The notes: a model not told the origin generated them from the letters alone. A stretch of DNA of 64,000 nucleotides from Marinobacter salinisoli (GCF_017301335.1 NZ_CP071247.1:3534001-3598000); one strand, 5' to 3'. Shown: positions 16,413 to 26,182, counted from the first letter of the stretch. Numbers and translations are program-made.

Positions 16413-18308
16413 ATGATCTCTCCGACTATCAGGATGGTCGCACCTCTTGTTTTGGCTTTTGCACTCGCTTCCACAGCAAACGCCCAGGCGCGTTTTCCAG
16501 AGGTAGACCCCGATCAGATCTATTCGCCTTACCCAGAACAAACGTTTCCGAATACGGTGTACTTTGGTGACACCCACCTGCACACGTCCTATTCCGTGGA
16601 TGCTGGCATGGGTGGCAATACGGTAACGCCGGAGGGCGCCTATCGCTTCGCTCTGGGCTATGAGGTTGAAAGCAGCACCGGCCTGCGGGCCAAGCTCAAA
16701 CGGCCACTGGACTTTCTGGTGGTGGCGGATCACGCGGAAAACCTCGGCCTGGCACCGCTGATCGACAGAAGCGCGCCAGTGGTTTTAGACAACCCGCAAG
16801 CAAAGCGATACCACGACATGGTGAAAGCCGGAAACGGGTACGAGGCCTTTCTGGACTGGCTGAGCCACCAAGGCAAGGCGGAGGACCCGATCAAAGACCC
16901 GTCGATGTCACGCACCGCCTGGAACGAAATTATCGATATGGCGGAAAAATACAACCAGCCGGGTCGATTCACTGCCATCATCGGATTCGAGTGGACCACG
17001 AACGTCGATGGTAACAACCTTCATCGGAACGTTCTGTTTCGGGGCGGCAAGGAAGCGGCTTCCCAGATCGTGCCATTTTCGCAGTATGACAGCCGGGATC
17101 CGGAGGACCTCTGGGCTTGGATGTCAGAGTATGAAAAGAAAACCGGGGACAGGGCGCTGGCCATTCCTCATAACGGCAATCTGTCGAACGGTATGATGTT
17201 TGCACCCACCACACTGACCACACAGGAACCGCTGGATGCCGATTATGCCAACCGCCGGAGTGAATGGGAGCCCGTGGTCGAGGTTATCCAGCCCAAAGGT
17301 TACGGCGAAGCCCATCCGTTTCTCTCGCCAAACGATGAGTTCGCAGATTTTGCCTTGATCGACGGTACCAATCTAAACGGCACTGAAGCCAAAACCGACG
17401 ACATGCTGCAGTACGAGTACGCCCGGGAAGCCCTGAAGAGTGGGCTGGCCTATGAGGAAGAGCTGGGCGAGAACCCTTTCAAGTTTGGGATGATCGGCAG
17501 TACCGATGCCCATGGTGGCCTGGCCTCATCCGAGGAGAACAACTGGTTCGGCAAGGCCAACATCGTCGAACCCAGCCCCGAGCGCTGGAAAGACGTGCTG
17601 ATCAAGTCGCCGGTCGACGACAGCCTTTCCATCAACGCGCTGAGTCTCAACGCGTCTGGCCTGGCGGCCGTGTGGGCCCGCGAGAACACCCGGGAGGCAA
17701 TCTGGGATGCGTTCAAACGCCGCGAGGTCTATGCAACATCCGGCACCCGCATTCGGGTAAGGGTATTTGGCGGTTTCGATTTCACCGAGGACGACCTCTA
17801 CAAGTCGAACCTGGCCGAACATGCCTATGAAGTGGGGGTTCCCATGGGAGGCGATTTGTCAGAGGCACCCTCGGATAAATCACCCCGCTTTCTGGTGCGC
17901 GCATTGCGCGACCCGGATGGTGCCAATCTGGACCGAATCCAGGTCATCAAGGGCTGGCTCGACGCTAAGGGCAACACCCAAGAGCGAATCTACGACATCG
18001 CCGTTGCCGGCGATCGCACGATCAACAGCGATGGCCGAGCGGAGGAACCGGTTGGCAACACTGTAGATGTTGATGATGCGAGCTACGATAACTCGATTGG
18101 TTCGGCCACTCTGGGAGCCTACTGGGAAGATCCGAACTTCGACCCGGATCAGCGGGCCTTTTATTACATGCGCGTGATCGAGATTCCGACACCTACTTTC
18201 CTGGCCTATGACCGGAAATTCTATGACCTGAAGGATGAGATGCCTGACGATGCGACTTACGTGTCTCAGGAGCGGGCCATTACCAGTCCGATCTGGTACA
18301 CGCCTTAG
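16413..18308 (+). CDS. DUF3604 exported protein (PHP-like metal-dependent fold)
   Basis: A 631-aa protein of the DUF3604 family. A clear signal peptide ends at ANAQA near residue 25, so it should be periplasmic. The metal-ligand-like motif YFGDTHLHTSYSVDA (about 50-64) with its HxH, then VVADHAENLG and GSTDAHGGLASSEENNW, resembles the PHP/amidohydrolase arrangement of metal-binding His and Asp. The enzyme activity of the family is not established. The start at 16413 was preferred to the in-frame ATG at 16398 because it sits right at the signal peptide and has GGAG and AAGG upstream. It stands alone, convergent with azlD. Confidence 0.85.
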   Translation: MISPTIRMVAPLVLAFALASTANAQARFPEVDPDQIYSPYPEQTFPNTVYFGDTHLHTSYSVDAGMGGNTVTPEGAYRFALGYEVESSTGLRAKLKRPLDFLVVADHAENLGLAPLIDRSAPVVLDNPQAKRYHDMVKAGNGYEAFLDWLSHQGKAEDPIKDPSMSRTAWNEIIDMAEKYNQPGRFTAIIGFEWTTNVDGNNLHRNVLFRGGKEAASQIVPFSQYDSRDPEDLWAWMSEYEKKTGDRALAIPHNGNLSNGMMFAPTTLTTQEPLDADYANRRSEWEPVVEVIQPKGYGEAHPFLSPNDEFADFALIDGTNLNGTEAKTDDMLQYEYAREALKSGLAYEEELGENPFKFGMIGSTDAHGGLASSEENNWFGKANIVEPSPERWKDVLIKSPVDDSLSINALSLNASGLAAVWARENTREAIWDAFKRREVYATSGTRIRVRVFGGFDFTEDDLYKSNLAEHAYEVGVPMGGDLSEAPSDKSPRFLVRALRDPDGANLDRIQVIKGWLDAKGNTQERIYDIAVAGDRTINSDGRAEEPVGNTVDVDDASYDNSIGSATLGAYWEDPNFDPDQRAFYYMRVIEIPTPTFLAYDRKFYDLKDEMPDDATYVSQERAITSPIWYTP

Positions 18309-18347
18309 TGCTGGACTTCATGGAGTGAAACAGGCGCAGAGACCAGA

Positions 18348-18659
18348 TCACATCAGATAACGCACCAGGCCAGCCGCCGCGATACCTGCGCCAATGGCTG
18401 GCAGGGGCTTTTTCAGCACCAGCATCATGATGGCGGTGACGGACAGAGCCGCCAGCGCTCCGACATCGCCGGCAAACGCCATGGGCACCACAATGGCGAT
18501 CAGCACCGAGCTGGCCATGGTGTTGATGAAGCTCTCCACCCTTGGGCTGATGCGCAGATAGGACATGATGAACACGCCCCCGAAACGGGTGGCGACGGTA
18601 ACGGCGGTCATGATGGCAATGAGCGCCAGGGTGCCGACAGCAGTGGTTTCAATGGTCAT
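18348..18659 (-). CDS. azlD: AzlD-type branched-chain amino acid transport subunit
   Basis: A 103-aa protein with about four hydrophobic helices and the AzlD-like segment TVATRFGGVFIMSYLRISPRVESFI. AzlD is the small partner of AzlC; together they export branched-chain amino acids or analogues. The ATG overlaps the azlC stop by four bases (ATGA), so both are made together. The pair lies next to leucine dehydrogenase and a 2-oxoacid oxidoreductase, which supports a branched-chain substrate. Confidence 0.85.
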   Translation of the reverse strand: MTIETTAVGTLALIAIMTAVTVATRFGGVFIMSYLRISPRVESFINTMASSVLIAIVVPMAFAGDVGALAALSVTAIMMLVLKKPLPAIGAGIAAAGLVRYLM

Positions 18660-19399
18660 TGGGAGTCACCTCCCGCATCCGCTTCTACCGCCGCAGGCTT
18701 TTCCAGCCAGAAGTAACCCACCAGTCCGCCAGCCAATGCGCCAGCCACCACGTGCGTGTGTGGAGGCAGCCACTTCCAGGCAGACAGCGAGGCCACTGCC
18801 GCCACCGCCCAAGCTGTGAGGGTTCGAACCGATTTCTGCTTGCCGCCCAGAGCCATGGCCAACAGGAAACAGCCCAGCACCATATCCAGCCCCAGGCTTT
18901 GAGGATCAGCCAGCAAACCACCGAAGTAAACGCCCAGCCAGGTACCGACAATCCAGGCCAGCCAGAGCACAAGGCCGCCCCCAAGGATGACCTCCAGGTT
19001 ACGACGGCCGTTCTGGTAATCCTGGGCCGACACTGCCCAGTTGGCATCGGTCAACAACAGCAGCACGCCGTAGCGCTTGCCAGGGCTGAGGTCTTTGAGC
19101 ATGGGGTACAGCGAGGCCCCCATCAGCAAATGGCGCGAGTTGATGGCAAACACCACCGCCATCAGCGGCAATACCGACACCTGGCCGCTCCACATATCGA
19201 TGGCGGCAAACTGGGATGCGCCGGCAAACACAGCCCCGCTCATCAGCAAGGCTTGCAGTGGCTCCAGACCTTTCTGGGTGGCGGCCAATCCAAAGGCAGC
19301 ACCGAACGCCACCACAAACAGGGAGATGGGAAAAAGCCGGACAAACTCCTGACGGACTTTGCAGGGCTGAATCTGGTAGGAAAACGATGCGGCAGACAT
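18656..19399 (-). CDS. azlC: AzlC-type branched-chain amino acid permease
   Basis: A 247-aa inner-membrane protein with AzlC landmarks: FGAAFGLAATQKGL near residues 32-45, SGAVFAGASQFAA with the conserved small-residue stretch, and NSRHLLMGASL. It is the large subunit of the AzlCD exporter. The ATG at 19399 was chosen; a TTG three codons earlier is possible. It is divergent from the oxidoreductase operon across nearly 600 bases. Confidence 0.85.
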   Translation of the reverse strand: MSAASFSYQIQPCKVRQEFVRLFPISLFVVAFGAAFGLAATQKGLEPLQALLMSGAVFAGASQFAAIDMWSGQVSVLPLMAVVFAINSRHLLMGASLYPMLKDLSPGKRYGVLLLLTDANWAVSAQDYQNGRRNLEVILGGGLVLWLAWIVGTWLGVYFGGLLADPQSLGLDMVLGCFLLAMALGGKQKSVRTLTAWAVAAVASLSAWKWLPPHTHVVAGALAGGLVGYFWLEKPAAVEADAGGDSQ

Positions 19400-19982
19400 C
19401 CTAAGCAAGCTAAGCGAGATCCGCTTTTCGGCGAATAGGGAAATACCGAACGACAGCTCAAGAATTGTTCGCCTCCGGCCATGCTGCTCTTAAACATTTC
19501 GTCACTTATTTTTTTTCTCAGGCGGACAAGACGTTATCGGCCATCCAAATCATCTACGCCTTTTTGCCTAAGTTTTGAACATTGACCTCCCCCAGAAAAC
19601 TGACTAGCGTGTTTCCCGTCCAGCCCCAAAAGGGCAAGCCAACATCAACGGTGGACAATTGAAATCAGAAGTACGGCCAAAAGCCGGTCTACAAAAACAA
19701 GATGGCCACCCAAACCGTGATCCGGAGAGGTGGAGAGGATTTCAAAATGCCAGCAATGACCAATCGATCAGGACTGGTGCACCCTGCACGCCGACAGTCC
19801 CGCCGACCGTTTCCCAAGGCCATACCGGCCGACTCTGACATCAGCAACCGACTTCGACTGCGTTTCAAGCTGCCAGCCTGACGGCTGCCCGGCACGCTTT
19901 CTGAACTCGAACTGATTCCGGCACACAGCGCATGGAATGCACTGCGCGCGTGCCCCGACGATTTGTGGAAACGGTGAACACC
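19400..19982. promoter_or_regulatory. long divergent intergenic region upstream of azlC and the oxidoreductase gene
   Basis: About 580 bases. The first part is T-rich (a run of eight T near 19510-19518). A short frame with a ribosome-binding site lies at 19747-19881. A longer in-frame start for the oxidoreductase exists at 19932, but the start at 19983 fits the family. I recognised no known riboswitch; the length allows for a leader RNA or a regulator-binding region. Confidence 0.4.
19747..19881 (+). CDS. candidate 44-aa basic small ORF in the oxidoreductase leader
   Basis: A frame of 44 codons starting MPAMTNRSGLVHP, very rich in Arg, with GGAGAGGA about seven bases before the ATG. It lies about 100 bases upstream of the oxidoreductase start on the same strand. 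I do not recognise it. It might be a real small protein, a leader peptide or chance; the good ribosome-binding site is the only support. Confidence 0.3.
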   Translation: MPAMTNRSGLVHPARRQSRRPFPKAIPADSDISNRLRLRFKLPA

Positions 19983-22900
19983 ATGCAAGAGAAACAACTG
20001 CGCAACGCCAGCCTGAACGACGTCTGGGAAAAAGACTCCGGCGCCGTGTACATGAATGGCAGCCAGGCCCTGGCTCGCCTGCCCCTGCTTCAGGCCCAGC
20101 TCGACAAGGCCAGCGGCCTGAATACCGCCGGTTTCATTTCCGGCTACCGCGGCTCACCACTGGGCGGCTTCGACAAAGTCCTGTGGAAAGCCCGCGACTA
20201 CCTCAAGCAACAGAACATTCACTTCCTGCCAGGCATTAACGAAGACCTCGGCGCGACCGCCGTGTGGGGCTCCCAGCAGGTTAATATTTTCGAAGGCGCC
20301 GAGTACGACGGCGTCTTTGGTCTGTGGTACGGCAAGGGTCCGGGCGTTGACCGCACCGGTGACGTCTTCAAGCACGCCAATGCCGCAGGCACGTCCCGCT
20401 TCGGCGGTGTACTGGCGGTAGCGGGCGACGACCACGCCTGCAAGTCTTCCACCCTGCCCCACCAGAGCGACTACGCCTTCATGGATGCCGGCATGCCGGT
20501 GCTGAACCCGGCCGGCATTCAGGACATTCTGGACATGGGCCTGTATGGCTGGGCCATGTCCCGCTTCAGCGGCTGCTGGGTTGGCTTCAAGGCACTGGCT
20601 GAAAACATGGATTCATCCATTTCCGCCAACCTGGACCTGAGCCGCATCGACATCCAGATTCCCCGGGATTTCCAGATGCCCGAAGGCGGCCTGAACTCCC
20701 GCTGGCCGGACAAACCCATGCAGCAGGAAGAACGTCTGCACCGCTACAAGCTGGAAGCCGCCAAGGCGTTCTGCCGGGCCAACCGTCTGGACAAGACCGT
20801 GCTGTCCGCCAGCCAGCCCAAGCTGGGTATCATCACCACCGGTAAGGCTTACCTGGACGTGATTCAGGCGCTGGCCGACCTGGGCCTGGGTGAGCAGGAG
20901 CGCGAGGCCATCGGCCTGACCGTGTACAAGGTCGCCATGCCCTGGCCGCTGGAGCCGGAAGGTATTTTCGAATTTGCTTCCGGCCTGGAAGAAATCCTGG
21001 TGGTTGAGGAAAAGCGCGGCCTGATTGAAGACCAGCTCAAGACCCAGCTTTACAGCTGGCAGGACAAAGAGCGCCCGCTGGTGATCGGCAAGCGCAACGA
21101 GCACGGTGAAGAGCTGCTGCCGGTGATCTCCGAGCTGACACCGGCCATGGTGGCCCGCGCCATCGCTTCCCGCCTCGGTGACCGCGTCTGCAACGACCAG
21201 CTGCACCGTCGCCTGAACTTTCTGACCGAGAAAGAGAACAGCCTGGCGCAGCCAAAAGATCGCCTGGAGCGCACCCCGCACTTCTGCTCCGGCTGCCCGC
21301 ACAATACCTCTACCCAGGTCCCGAAGGGCAGCCGCGCCCTGGGCGGCATTGGCTGTCACTACATGGCCACCTGGATGGAACGGGGCACCGACACCTTCAC
21401 CCAGATGGGGGGCGAAGGTGTGACCTGGCTGGGTCAGGCGCCGTTCACCAAAGAAAAACATGTGTTCCAGAACCTGGGTGACGGCACCTACTTCCACTCT
21501 GGCCTGCTGGCCATCCGTGCCGCTATCGCCTCCGGTTCCAACATCACCTACAAGATCCTGTACAACGACGCGGTCGCCATGACCGGTGGTCAGCCGGTGG
21601 ACGGCACCTTAACGGTGCAGCAGATCAGCCACCAGCTCTACGGTGAAGGTGTGCGCCGCATTGCCGTGGTCAGTGACGAGCCCGACAAGTACCCATCCCG
21701 GGCTGATTTTGCCGATCGCACCACCTTCCATCACCGGGACGATCTGGACGCCCTGCAGCGCGAGATGCGCGAAATCGAAGGCTGTTCAGTGATCATCTAC
21801 GACCAGACCTGCGCCGCGGAGAAACGCCGTCGTCGCAAGCGCGGCACCATGGAGGACCCGGATCAGCGCGTGATGATTCACTCCGATGTGTGTGAGGGTT
21901 GCGGCGATTGCGGCATCCAGTCCAACTGCCTGTCCATCCTGCCGAAGGAAACCGAGGAAGGGCGCAAGCGCACCATCGATCAATCCGCCTGTAACAAGGA
22001 CTTCTCCTGCGTGCGTGGTTTCTGCCCGAGCTTTGTCACCGTCAAAGGCGGCAAGCTGAAGAAGCCGGCTGGCGTCAGTGCGGATGTGGACTTCCCCGAG
22101 CTGCCGGAGCCGATCGCTGTGGATGGCCATAACCCCTACGGCATCCTGCTCACTGGCGTCGGCGGTACCGGTGTGGTCACCGTCAGCGCCCTGCTGGGCA
22201 TGGCCGCCCACCTGGAAGGCAAAGGCGTGTCTGTGCTGGACCAGACCGGTTTGGCCCAGAAATTCGGTGCGGTGGTCAGTCACATCCGCATCAGCGACAA
22301 GCAGGAAGACATCCACGCGGTTCGCATCCCGGCGGGTGAAGCCGACCTGATGATGGCGTTCGACCTGATGGTTGCCGCCACGGACGACGCCCTCGCCAAG
22401 CTGGACAACCGTTTCTCCCGCTGTGTGGTGAACGTGGAAGAAGCCATGCCGGCTGCCTTCACCCGTAATGCGGACATTCAGTTCCCAGGTGAATCCATGG
22501 AGCAAAGCATTCGCGAAGCCTGCCGCGAAGACGGCGGTCACTTCCTGAATGCCGGCAAATTGGCAAAGGCTCTGATGGGCGACAACATGGCGGTAAACCT
22601 GTTCACCGTCGGCTTTGCCTACCAGAAAGGCCTGTTGCCATTGAGCGCGGCTTCCATTGAGCGCGCCATCGAACTGAACAACGCAGCTGTGGACAAGAAC
22701 AAGCAGGCGTTCCTGTGGGGCCGCCGGGCGGCTCACGATCTGGACCGGGTCAAAGGCCTGGCCTTCCCGAAGCCCAAGGGCGACGTGGTACAGATCATGG
22801 AAACCACCGATCAGCTGATCCGTCGCAAGATGAACTTCCTGACCGAGTACCAGAACGCCGCCCTGGCCAAGCGCTACGAGAAGCTGGTGCGTCAGGCCGA

Positions 22901-23471
22901 AGCCCGCATTGCCAAGCAACTGGGCAGTGATCCGGTGCTGCTGCGCACCATCGCGGAAAACTACGCCAAGGTACTGGCCTACAAGGACGAGTACGAAGTG
23001 GCGCGTCTGTTCAGCAACGGCAACTTGCGCAAGCAACTGGCGGAAGAGTTCGAGGGCGAGGTGGAGCTGGAGTTTAACCTGGCTCCGCCGATCTTCAGCC
23101 GCGCCAGGAACGGCGAGCGCCCGAAGAAAATGAAGTTCGGCCCGTGGATGGAGAAGGCCTTTGCCCTGCTCGCCAGAGCAAAAGGGCTGCGCGGTACCCC
23201 GCTGGACCCGTTCGGCTACACCGCCGATCGCCGGTTGGAGCGCAAGCTGATTCGTGACTACGAGGCGGATGTTAACTGGTTGCTCAAAAACCTGAGCAGC
23301 GACCACGCCGACGCCGCCCGTGCCCTGGCCAACCTGCCCGCGAAGATCCGCGGCTATGGCCCGGTGAAGGAAAAAGCCTATGAGGCCACCCGCAAGGAGC
23401 GGACCCAGTTGCGTGCGGAACTGAATCCAAACGCACGGGAACATCAACAAATCGCCAACGCGGCAATCTAA
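19983..23471 (+). CDS. fused 2-oxoacid (indolepyruvate-type):ferredoxin oxidoreductase
   Basis: A 1162-aa single-chain enzyme of the indolepyruvate ferredoxin oxidoreductase family. It should decarboxylate a 2-oxoacid to acyl-CoA using thiamine diphosphate and pass electrons to ferredoxin. From N to C: the pyrimidine-binding alpha-like domain; FCSGCPHN with Cys435; a TPP-binding segment beginning GDGTYFHSG near residue 500; a cysteine cluster CEGCGDCGIQSNC (637-649) with further Cys to about 680; the gamma domain starting GVGGTGVVT near 725; and a long C-terminal DUF6537-like region. Leucine dehydrogenase and an NSS transporter follow. Oxygen-tolerant fused enzymes of this type occur in aerobic proteobacteria. 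Confidence 0.9.
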   Translation: MQEKQLRNASLNDVWEKDSGAVYMNGSQALARLPLLQAQLDKASGLNTAGFISGYRGSPLGGFDKVLWKARDYLKQQNIHFLPGINEDLGATAVWGSQQVNIFEGAEYDGVFGLWYGKGPGVDRTGDVFKHANAAGTSRFGGVLAVAGDDHACKSSTLPHQSDYAFMDAGMPVLNPAGIQDILDMGLYGWAMSRFSGCWVGFKALAENMDSSISANLDLSRIDIQIPRDFQMPEGGLNSRWPDKPMQQEERLHRYKLEAAKAFCRANRLDKTVLSASQPKLGIITTGKAYLDVIQALADLGLGEQEREAIGLTVYKVAMPWPLEPEGIFEFASGLEEILVVEEKRGLIEDQLKTQLYSWQDKERPLVIGKRNEHGEELLPVISELTPAMVARAIASRLGDRVCNDQLHRRLNFLTEKENSLAQPKDRLERTPHFCSGCPHNTSTQVPKGSRALGGIGCHYMATWMERGTDTFTQMGGEGVTWLGQAPFTKEKHVFQNLGDGTYFHSGLLAIRAAIASGSNITYKILYNDAVAMTGGQPVDGTLTVQQISHQLYGEGVRRIAVVSDEPDKYPSRADFADRTTFHHRDDLDALQREMREIEGCSVIIYDQTCAAEKRRRRKRGTMEDPDQRVMIHSDVCEGCGDCGIQSNCLSILPKETEEGRKRTIDQSACNKDFSCVRGFCPSFVTVKGGKLKKPAGVSADVDFPELPEPIAVDGHNPYGILLTGVGGTGVVTVSALLGMAAHLEGKGVSVLDQTGLAQKFGAVVSHIRISDKQEDIHAVRIPAGEADLMMAFDLMVAATDDALAKLDNRFSRCVVNVEEAMPAAFTRNADIQFPGESMEQSIREACREDGGHFLNAGKLAKALMGDNMAVNLFTVGFAYQKGLLPLSAASIERAIELNNAAVDKNKQAFLWGRRAAHDLDRVKGLAFPKPKGDVVQIMETTDQLIRRKMNFLTEYQNAALAKRYEKLVRQAEARIAKQLGSDPVLLRTIAENYAKVLAYKDEYEVARLFSNGNLRKQLAEEFEGEVELEFNLAPPIFSRARNGERPKKMKFGPWMEKAFALLARAKGLRGTPLDPFGYTADRRLERKLIRDYEADVNWLLKNLSSDHADAARALANLPAKIRGYGPVKEKAYEATRKERTQLRAELNPNAREHQQIANAAI

Positions 23472-23484
23472 CAACAAGAACCCC

Positions 23485-23516
23485 GCCACCGCAGGCCCCA
23501 CAAGGGCAGCGGTGGC
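23485..23516 (+). repeat. intercistronic hairpin between oxidoreductase and leucine dehydrogenase genes
   Basis: Eight-bp perfect arms, GCCACCGC at 23485-23492 and GCGGTGGC at 23509-23516, lie between the two genes and are not followed by a T-run. It could adjust the relative amounts of the two messages. Confidence 0.4.
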
Positions 23517-23538
23517 TTAACGAGAAAGGTGAAACGCC

Positions 23539-24639
23539 ATGAACGTATTCAGCCATCCCGAATTCGACAACCACGAGCATCTGTCCTTTTTCTGCGATCC
23601 GGAAACCGGACTGAAAGCCATTGTTGCCGTTCACAACACCTCTCGCGGCCCCGCCCTCGGCGGCTGCCGGATGTTCCCCTATGCCTCGGACGAAGAAGCG
23701 CTGCGTGATGTGCTGCGCCTGTCCAGGGGCATGACCTACAAATCCGCCCTGGCCAACCTGGATCTGGGCGGCGGTAAGTCGGTGATCATCGGTGACCCGC
23801 GCAAGCACAAGACCGAAGCACTGCTGGAAGCCATGGGCAAGCATCTTGACGGTCTCGGTGGCCAGTACATTGCCGCTGAAGATTCCGGCACCAGTGTCTC
23901 TGACCTGAAAATCATGGGCCGTCATACCCGGCACGTTGCCGGCATCGTTGAGCGCACCGGTATTGATGGCCGTCCTTGTAATGGCGACCCGTCCCCGGCC
24001 ACCGCCTACGGCACTTTCATCGGCCTGCAAGCGGCGGTGAAGCACCAGCTTCGCACCGACAGCCTGAAGGGCCTGAAAGTCGCCATCCAGGGCATTGGCA
24101 ACGTGGGCTTCCGCCTGGCCAAGCACCTGGCGGACGCCGGCGCCCAGCTGTGGGTGTACGACATCCACGAGGACAACATGAAGCGCGCCGTGGACGAACT
24201 GGGGGCCAAGCCGGCCGCGGCCGAGGACATCCTGACCCTGCCGGTGGACGTCATTGCCCCCTGCGCCATGGGTGCCGTGTTGAACGACAGCACGATCCCT
24301 GAAATCAAAGCGTCTGTGATTGCCGGTGCCGCCAACAACCTGTTGGAGCGCCCGGACCATGACCAGGCCCTGAAAGACCGCGGCATTTTGTATGCCCCGG
24401 ACTTCGCCATCAACGCTGGCGGCATCATCGATGTGTTCTACGAGCGCACCTCCGGCTCTGCCGAGAAATCCCGCGCCCACGTGGAAACCATCGCTGACAC
24501 CCTGGCCGAGATCTTCCGTCGCTCCGACGACAGCGGCCGCCCCACTGGCGTGATCGCTAACGAGCTGGCCGAGGAGCGGTTCAAGAAGCACGTTGCCCAT
24601 GTCAGCACCCTGCCCGAACGTTTGGCGCGCGCGGTCTGA
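23539..24639 (+). CDS. leucine (Leu/Val/Phe-type) dehydrogenase
   Basis: A 366-aa Glu/Leu/Phe/Val dehydrogenase that would convert a branched-chain amino acid plus NAD to the 2-oxoacid and ammonia. Lys68 and Lys80 (in GGGK) fall at the same positions as the substrate-binding and catalytic lysines of the Bacillus enzyme. The NAD-binding motif [10 protein letters not shown] lies near residue 184, and AEDSGT contributes the active-site Asp. The length is normal for the leucine dehydrogenase branch. The start has AAAGGTG upstream. It sits between the 2-oxoacid oxidoreductase and an NSS transporter, and its product is a fitting substrate for the former. Confidence 0.9.
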   Translation: MNVFSHPEFDNHEHLSFFCDPETGLKAIVAVHNTSRGPALGGCRMFPYASDEEALRDVLRLSRGMTYKSALANLDLGGGKSVIIGDPRKHKTEALLEAMGKHLDGLGGQYIAAEDSGTSVSDLKIMGRHTRHVAGIVERTGIDGRPCNGDPSPATAYGTFIGLQAAVKHQLRTDSLKGLKVAIQGIGNVGFRLAKHLADAGAQLWVYDIHEDNMKRAVDELGAKPAAAEDILTLPVDVIAPCAMGAVLNDSTIPEIKASVIAGAANNLLERPDHDQALKDRGILYAPDFAINAGGIIDVFYERTSGSAEKSRAHVETIADTLAEIFRRSDDSGRPTGVIANELAEERFKKHVAHVSTLPERLARAV

Positions 24640-24659
24640 ACAGCGGCAACACCACCTAT

Positions 24660-24690
24660 GAGGCTGTGCCCGTCACAGCCTCTGTTTCCC
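24660..24690 (+). terminator. hairpin after leucine dehydrogenase, terminator or attenuator
   Basis: Nine-bp perfect arms GAGGCTGTG at 24660-24668 and CACAGCCTC at 24674-24682, with a five-base loop, are followed by the T-rich stretch TGTTTCCCCTT. It lies 21 bases after the dehydrogenase stop and 33 bases before the transporter start, so it may partly uncouple the transporter. Confidence 0.55.
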
Positions 24691-24722
24691 CTTACAAAAA
24701 CAAGTACTAGCAGGAGACAGCT

Positions 24723-26135
24723 ATGTCCGTATCACAATCCGGCAGCACAACGTATACCGGAGCACAGGAAGGTGCCAGCGCCAAGCGTGGCCTCTGGTCC
24801 TCACGCCTGGCCTTTATCCTGGCCGCCACCGGTTCTGCGGTGGGCCTGGGTAATATCTGGAAGTTCCCCTACATCACCGGCGAACACGGCGGCGGCGCCT
24901 TTGTGCTGGTGTATCTGCTGTGTATTGCGGTGGTCGGTATCCCCATCATGATGGGTGAAGTGCTGATCGGCCGGCGCGGTGGTCGCAGTCCGGTCAACAG
25001 CATTCGTCTGATTGCCGAGCGCGACAGGCTCAACCCCCTTTGGCGCATGATTGGCGCCGTCGGCGTTCTGGCCGGCTTCCTGATCCTGTCTTTCTACTCT
25101 GTGATTGGCGGCTGGGCTGCCTCTTACGTGGGTACGGCAGCCAGCGGCCAGCTGGTGGGCCAGTCTGCCGATGCCATCGGTGCGATCTTCTCCGGCCTGC
25201 TGAGCGACCCGCTCACCCTGCTGATGTGGCATACCGTGTTCATGGCGCTGGTCATGGTGGTGGTAGCCCGCGGTGTTCGTTCTGGCCTTGAGCGTGCGGT
25301 CAGCATCCTGATGCCCGGCCTGTTCGTGCTGTTGCTGCTGGTTGTTGGTTACGCCATGACCACCGGCGAATTTGGCCGTGCGGCGGCGTTCCTGTTCCAG
25401 CCGGACTTCTCCAAGCTGACCACCTCCGGTGTGCTGGTTGCCCTGGGCCACGCCTTCTTCACCCTGAGCCTCGGTATGGCGGTGATGATGGCCTACGGTT
25501 CCTACCTGCCGAAGAACGTGTCCATCGCCAAGACCTCCATCACCGTGTCTGTCATCGACACCGGTGTGGCCCTGCTGGCTGGCCTGGCGATCTTCCCGAT
25601 CGTGTTCGCTAACGGCCTCGAGCCGGGTGCAGGTCCTGGCCTGATCTTCCAGACCCTGCCGCTGGCCTTCGGTCAGATGCCCATGGGCAGCCTGTTCGGC
25701 ACCCTGTTCTTCGTCCTACTGATTTTCGCGGCCTGGACATCCGGCATCTCCCTGCTGGAGCCCATCGTTGAGTGGCTGGAAGAGCAGAAGGGCATGAACC
25801 GCACCGTGAGCACCCTGGGTGCGGGCCTGGTGTGCTGGGCGCTGGGTATTGCCTCGATCCTGTCGCTGAACCTGTGGTCCGACTTCGCACCGCTGGGCAG
25901 CATCGCCATGTTCGAAGGCAAGACCATCTTCGACCTGCTCGACTTCTTCACCGCCAACATCCTGCTGCCGCTGGGTGGCCTGCTGGTGGCTGTGTTCGTC
26001 GGCTGGGTGATGTCCCGCCAGGCGGTCGAGAACGAGCTGTCGCTGTCCGAGCCGATGTTCCGCCTGTGGTACACCACCGTGCGGTACTTCACGCCGGTTG
26101 CGGTTGCTGTGGTGTTCATCTACAACCTGATGTAA
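24723..26135 (+). CDS. neurotransmitter:sodium symporter (SNF/NSS) family transporter
   Basis: A 470-aa inner-membrane protein with about 11-12 helices. The NSS helix-1 motif GSAVGLGNIWKFPY (about residues 37-50), which binds sodium and substrate, is intact, and GGGAF follows. NSS members import amino acids with sodium. Codon use and spacing tie it to the upstream dehydrogenase genes. Transport of branched-chain or aromatic amino acids is inferred from them. The start at 24723 follows CAGGAGACAGCT. It ends just before a strong terminator. Confidence 0.9.
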   Translation: MSVSQSGSTTYTGAQEGASAKRGLWSSRLAFILAATGSAVGLGNIWKFPYITGEHGGGAFVLVYLLCIAVVGIPIMMGEVLIGRRGGRSPVNSIRLIAERDRLNPLWRMIGAVGVLAGFLILSFYSVIGGWAASYVGTAASGQLVGQSADAIGAIFSGLLSDPLTLLMWHTVFMALVMVVVARGVRSGLERAVSILMPGLFVLLLLVVGYAMTTGEFGRAAAFLFQPDFSKLTTSGVLVALGHAFFTLSLGMAVMMAYGSYLPKNVSIAKTSITVSVIDTGVALLAGLAIFPIVFANGLEPGAGPGLIFQTLPLAFGQMPMGSLFGTLFFVLLIFAAWTSGISLLEPIVEWLEEQKGMNRTVSTLGAGLVCWALGIASILSLNLWSDFAPLGSIAMFEGKTIFDLLDFFTANILLPLGGLLVAVFVGWVMSRQAVENELSLSEPMFRLWYTTVRYFTPVAVAVVFIYNLM

Positions 26136-26155
26136 GCCTCACAACCTGAAACGAC

Positions 26156-26182
26156 AAAGCCCGCTTCCGAGCGGGCTTTTTT
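26156..26182 (+). terminator. rho-independent terminator of the amino-acid catabolic operon
   Basis: Nine-bp perfect arms AAAGCCCGC (26156-26164) and GCGGGCTTT (26171-26179) with a six-base loop run into a six-T tract, 20 bases after the transporter stop. Confidence 0.9.

Noticed and set aside
21786..23501. 571-aa minus-strand frame opposite the oxidoreductase
   Set aside because: Antisense shadow; the plus strand holds conserved motifs throughout the same bases.
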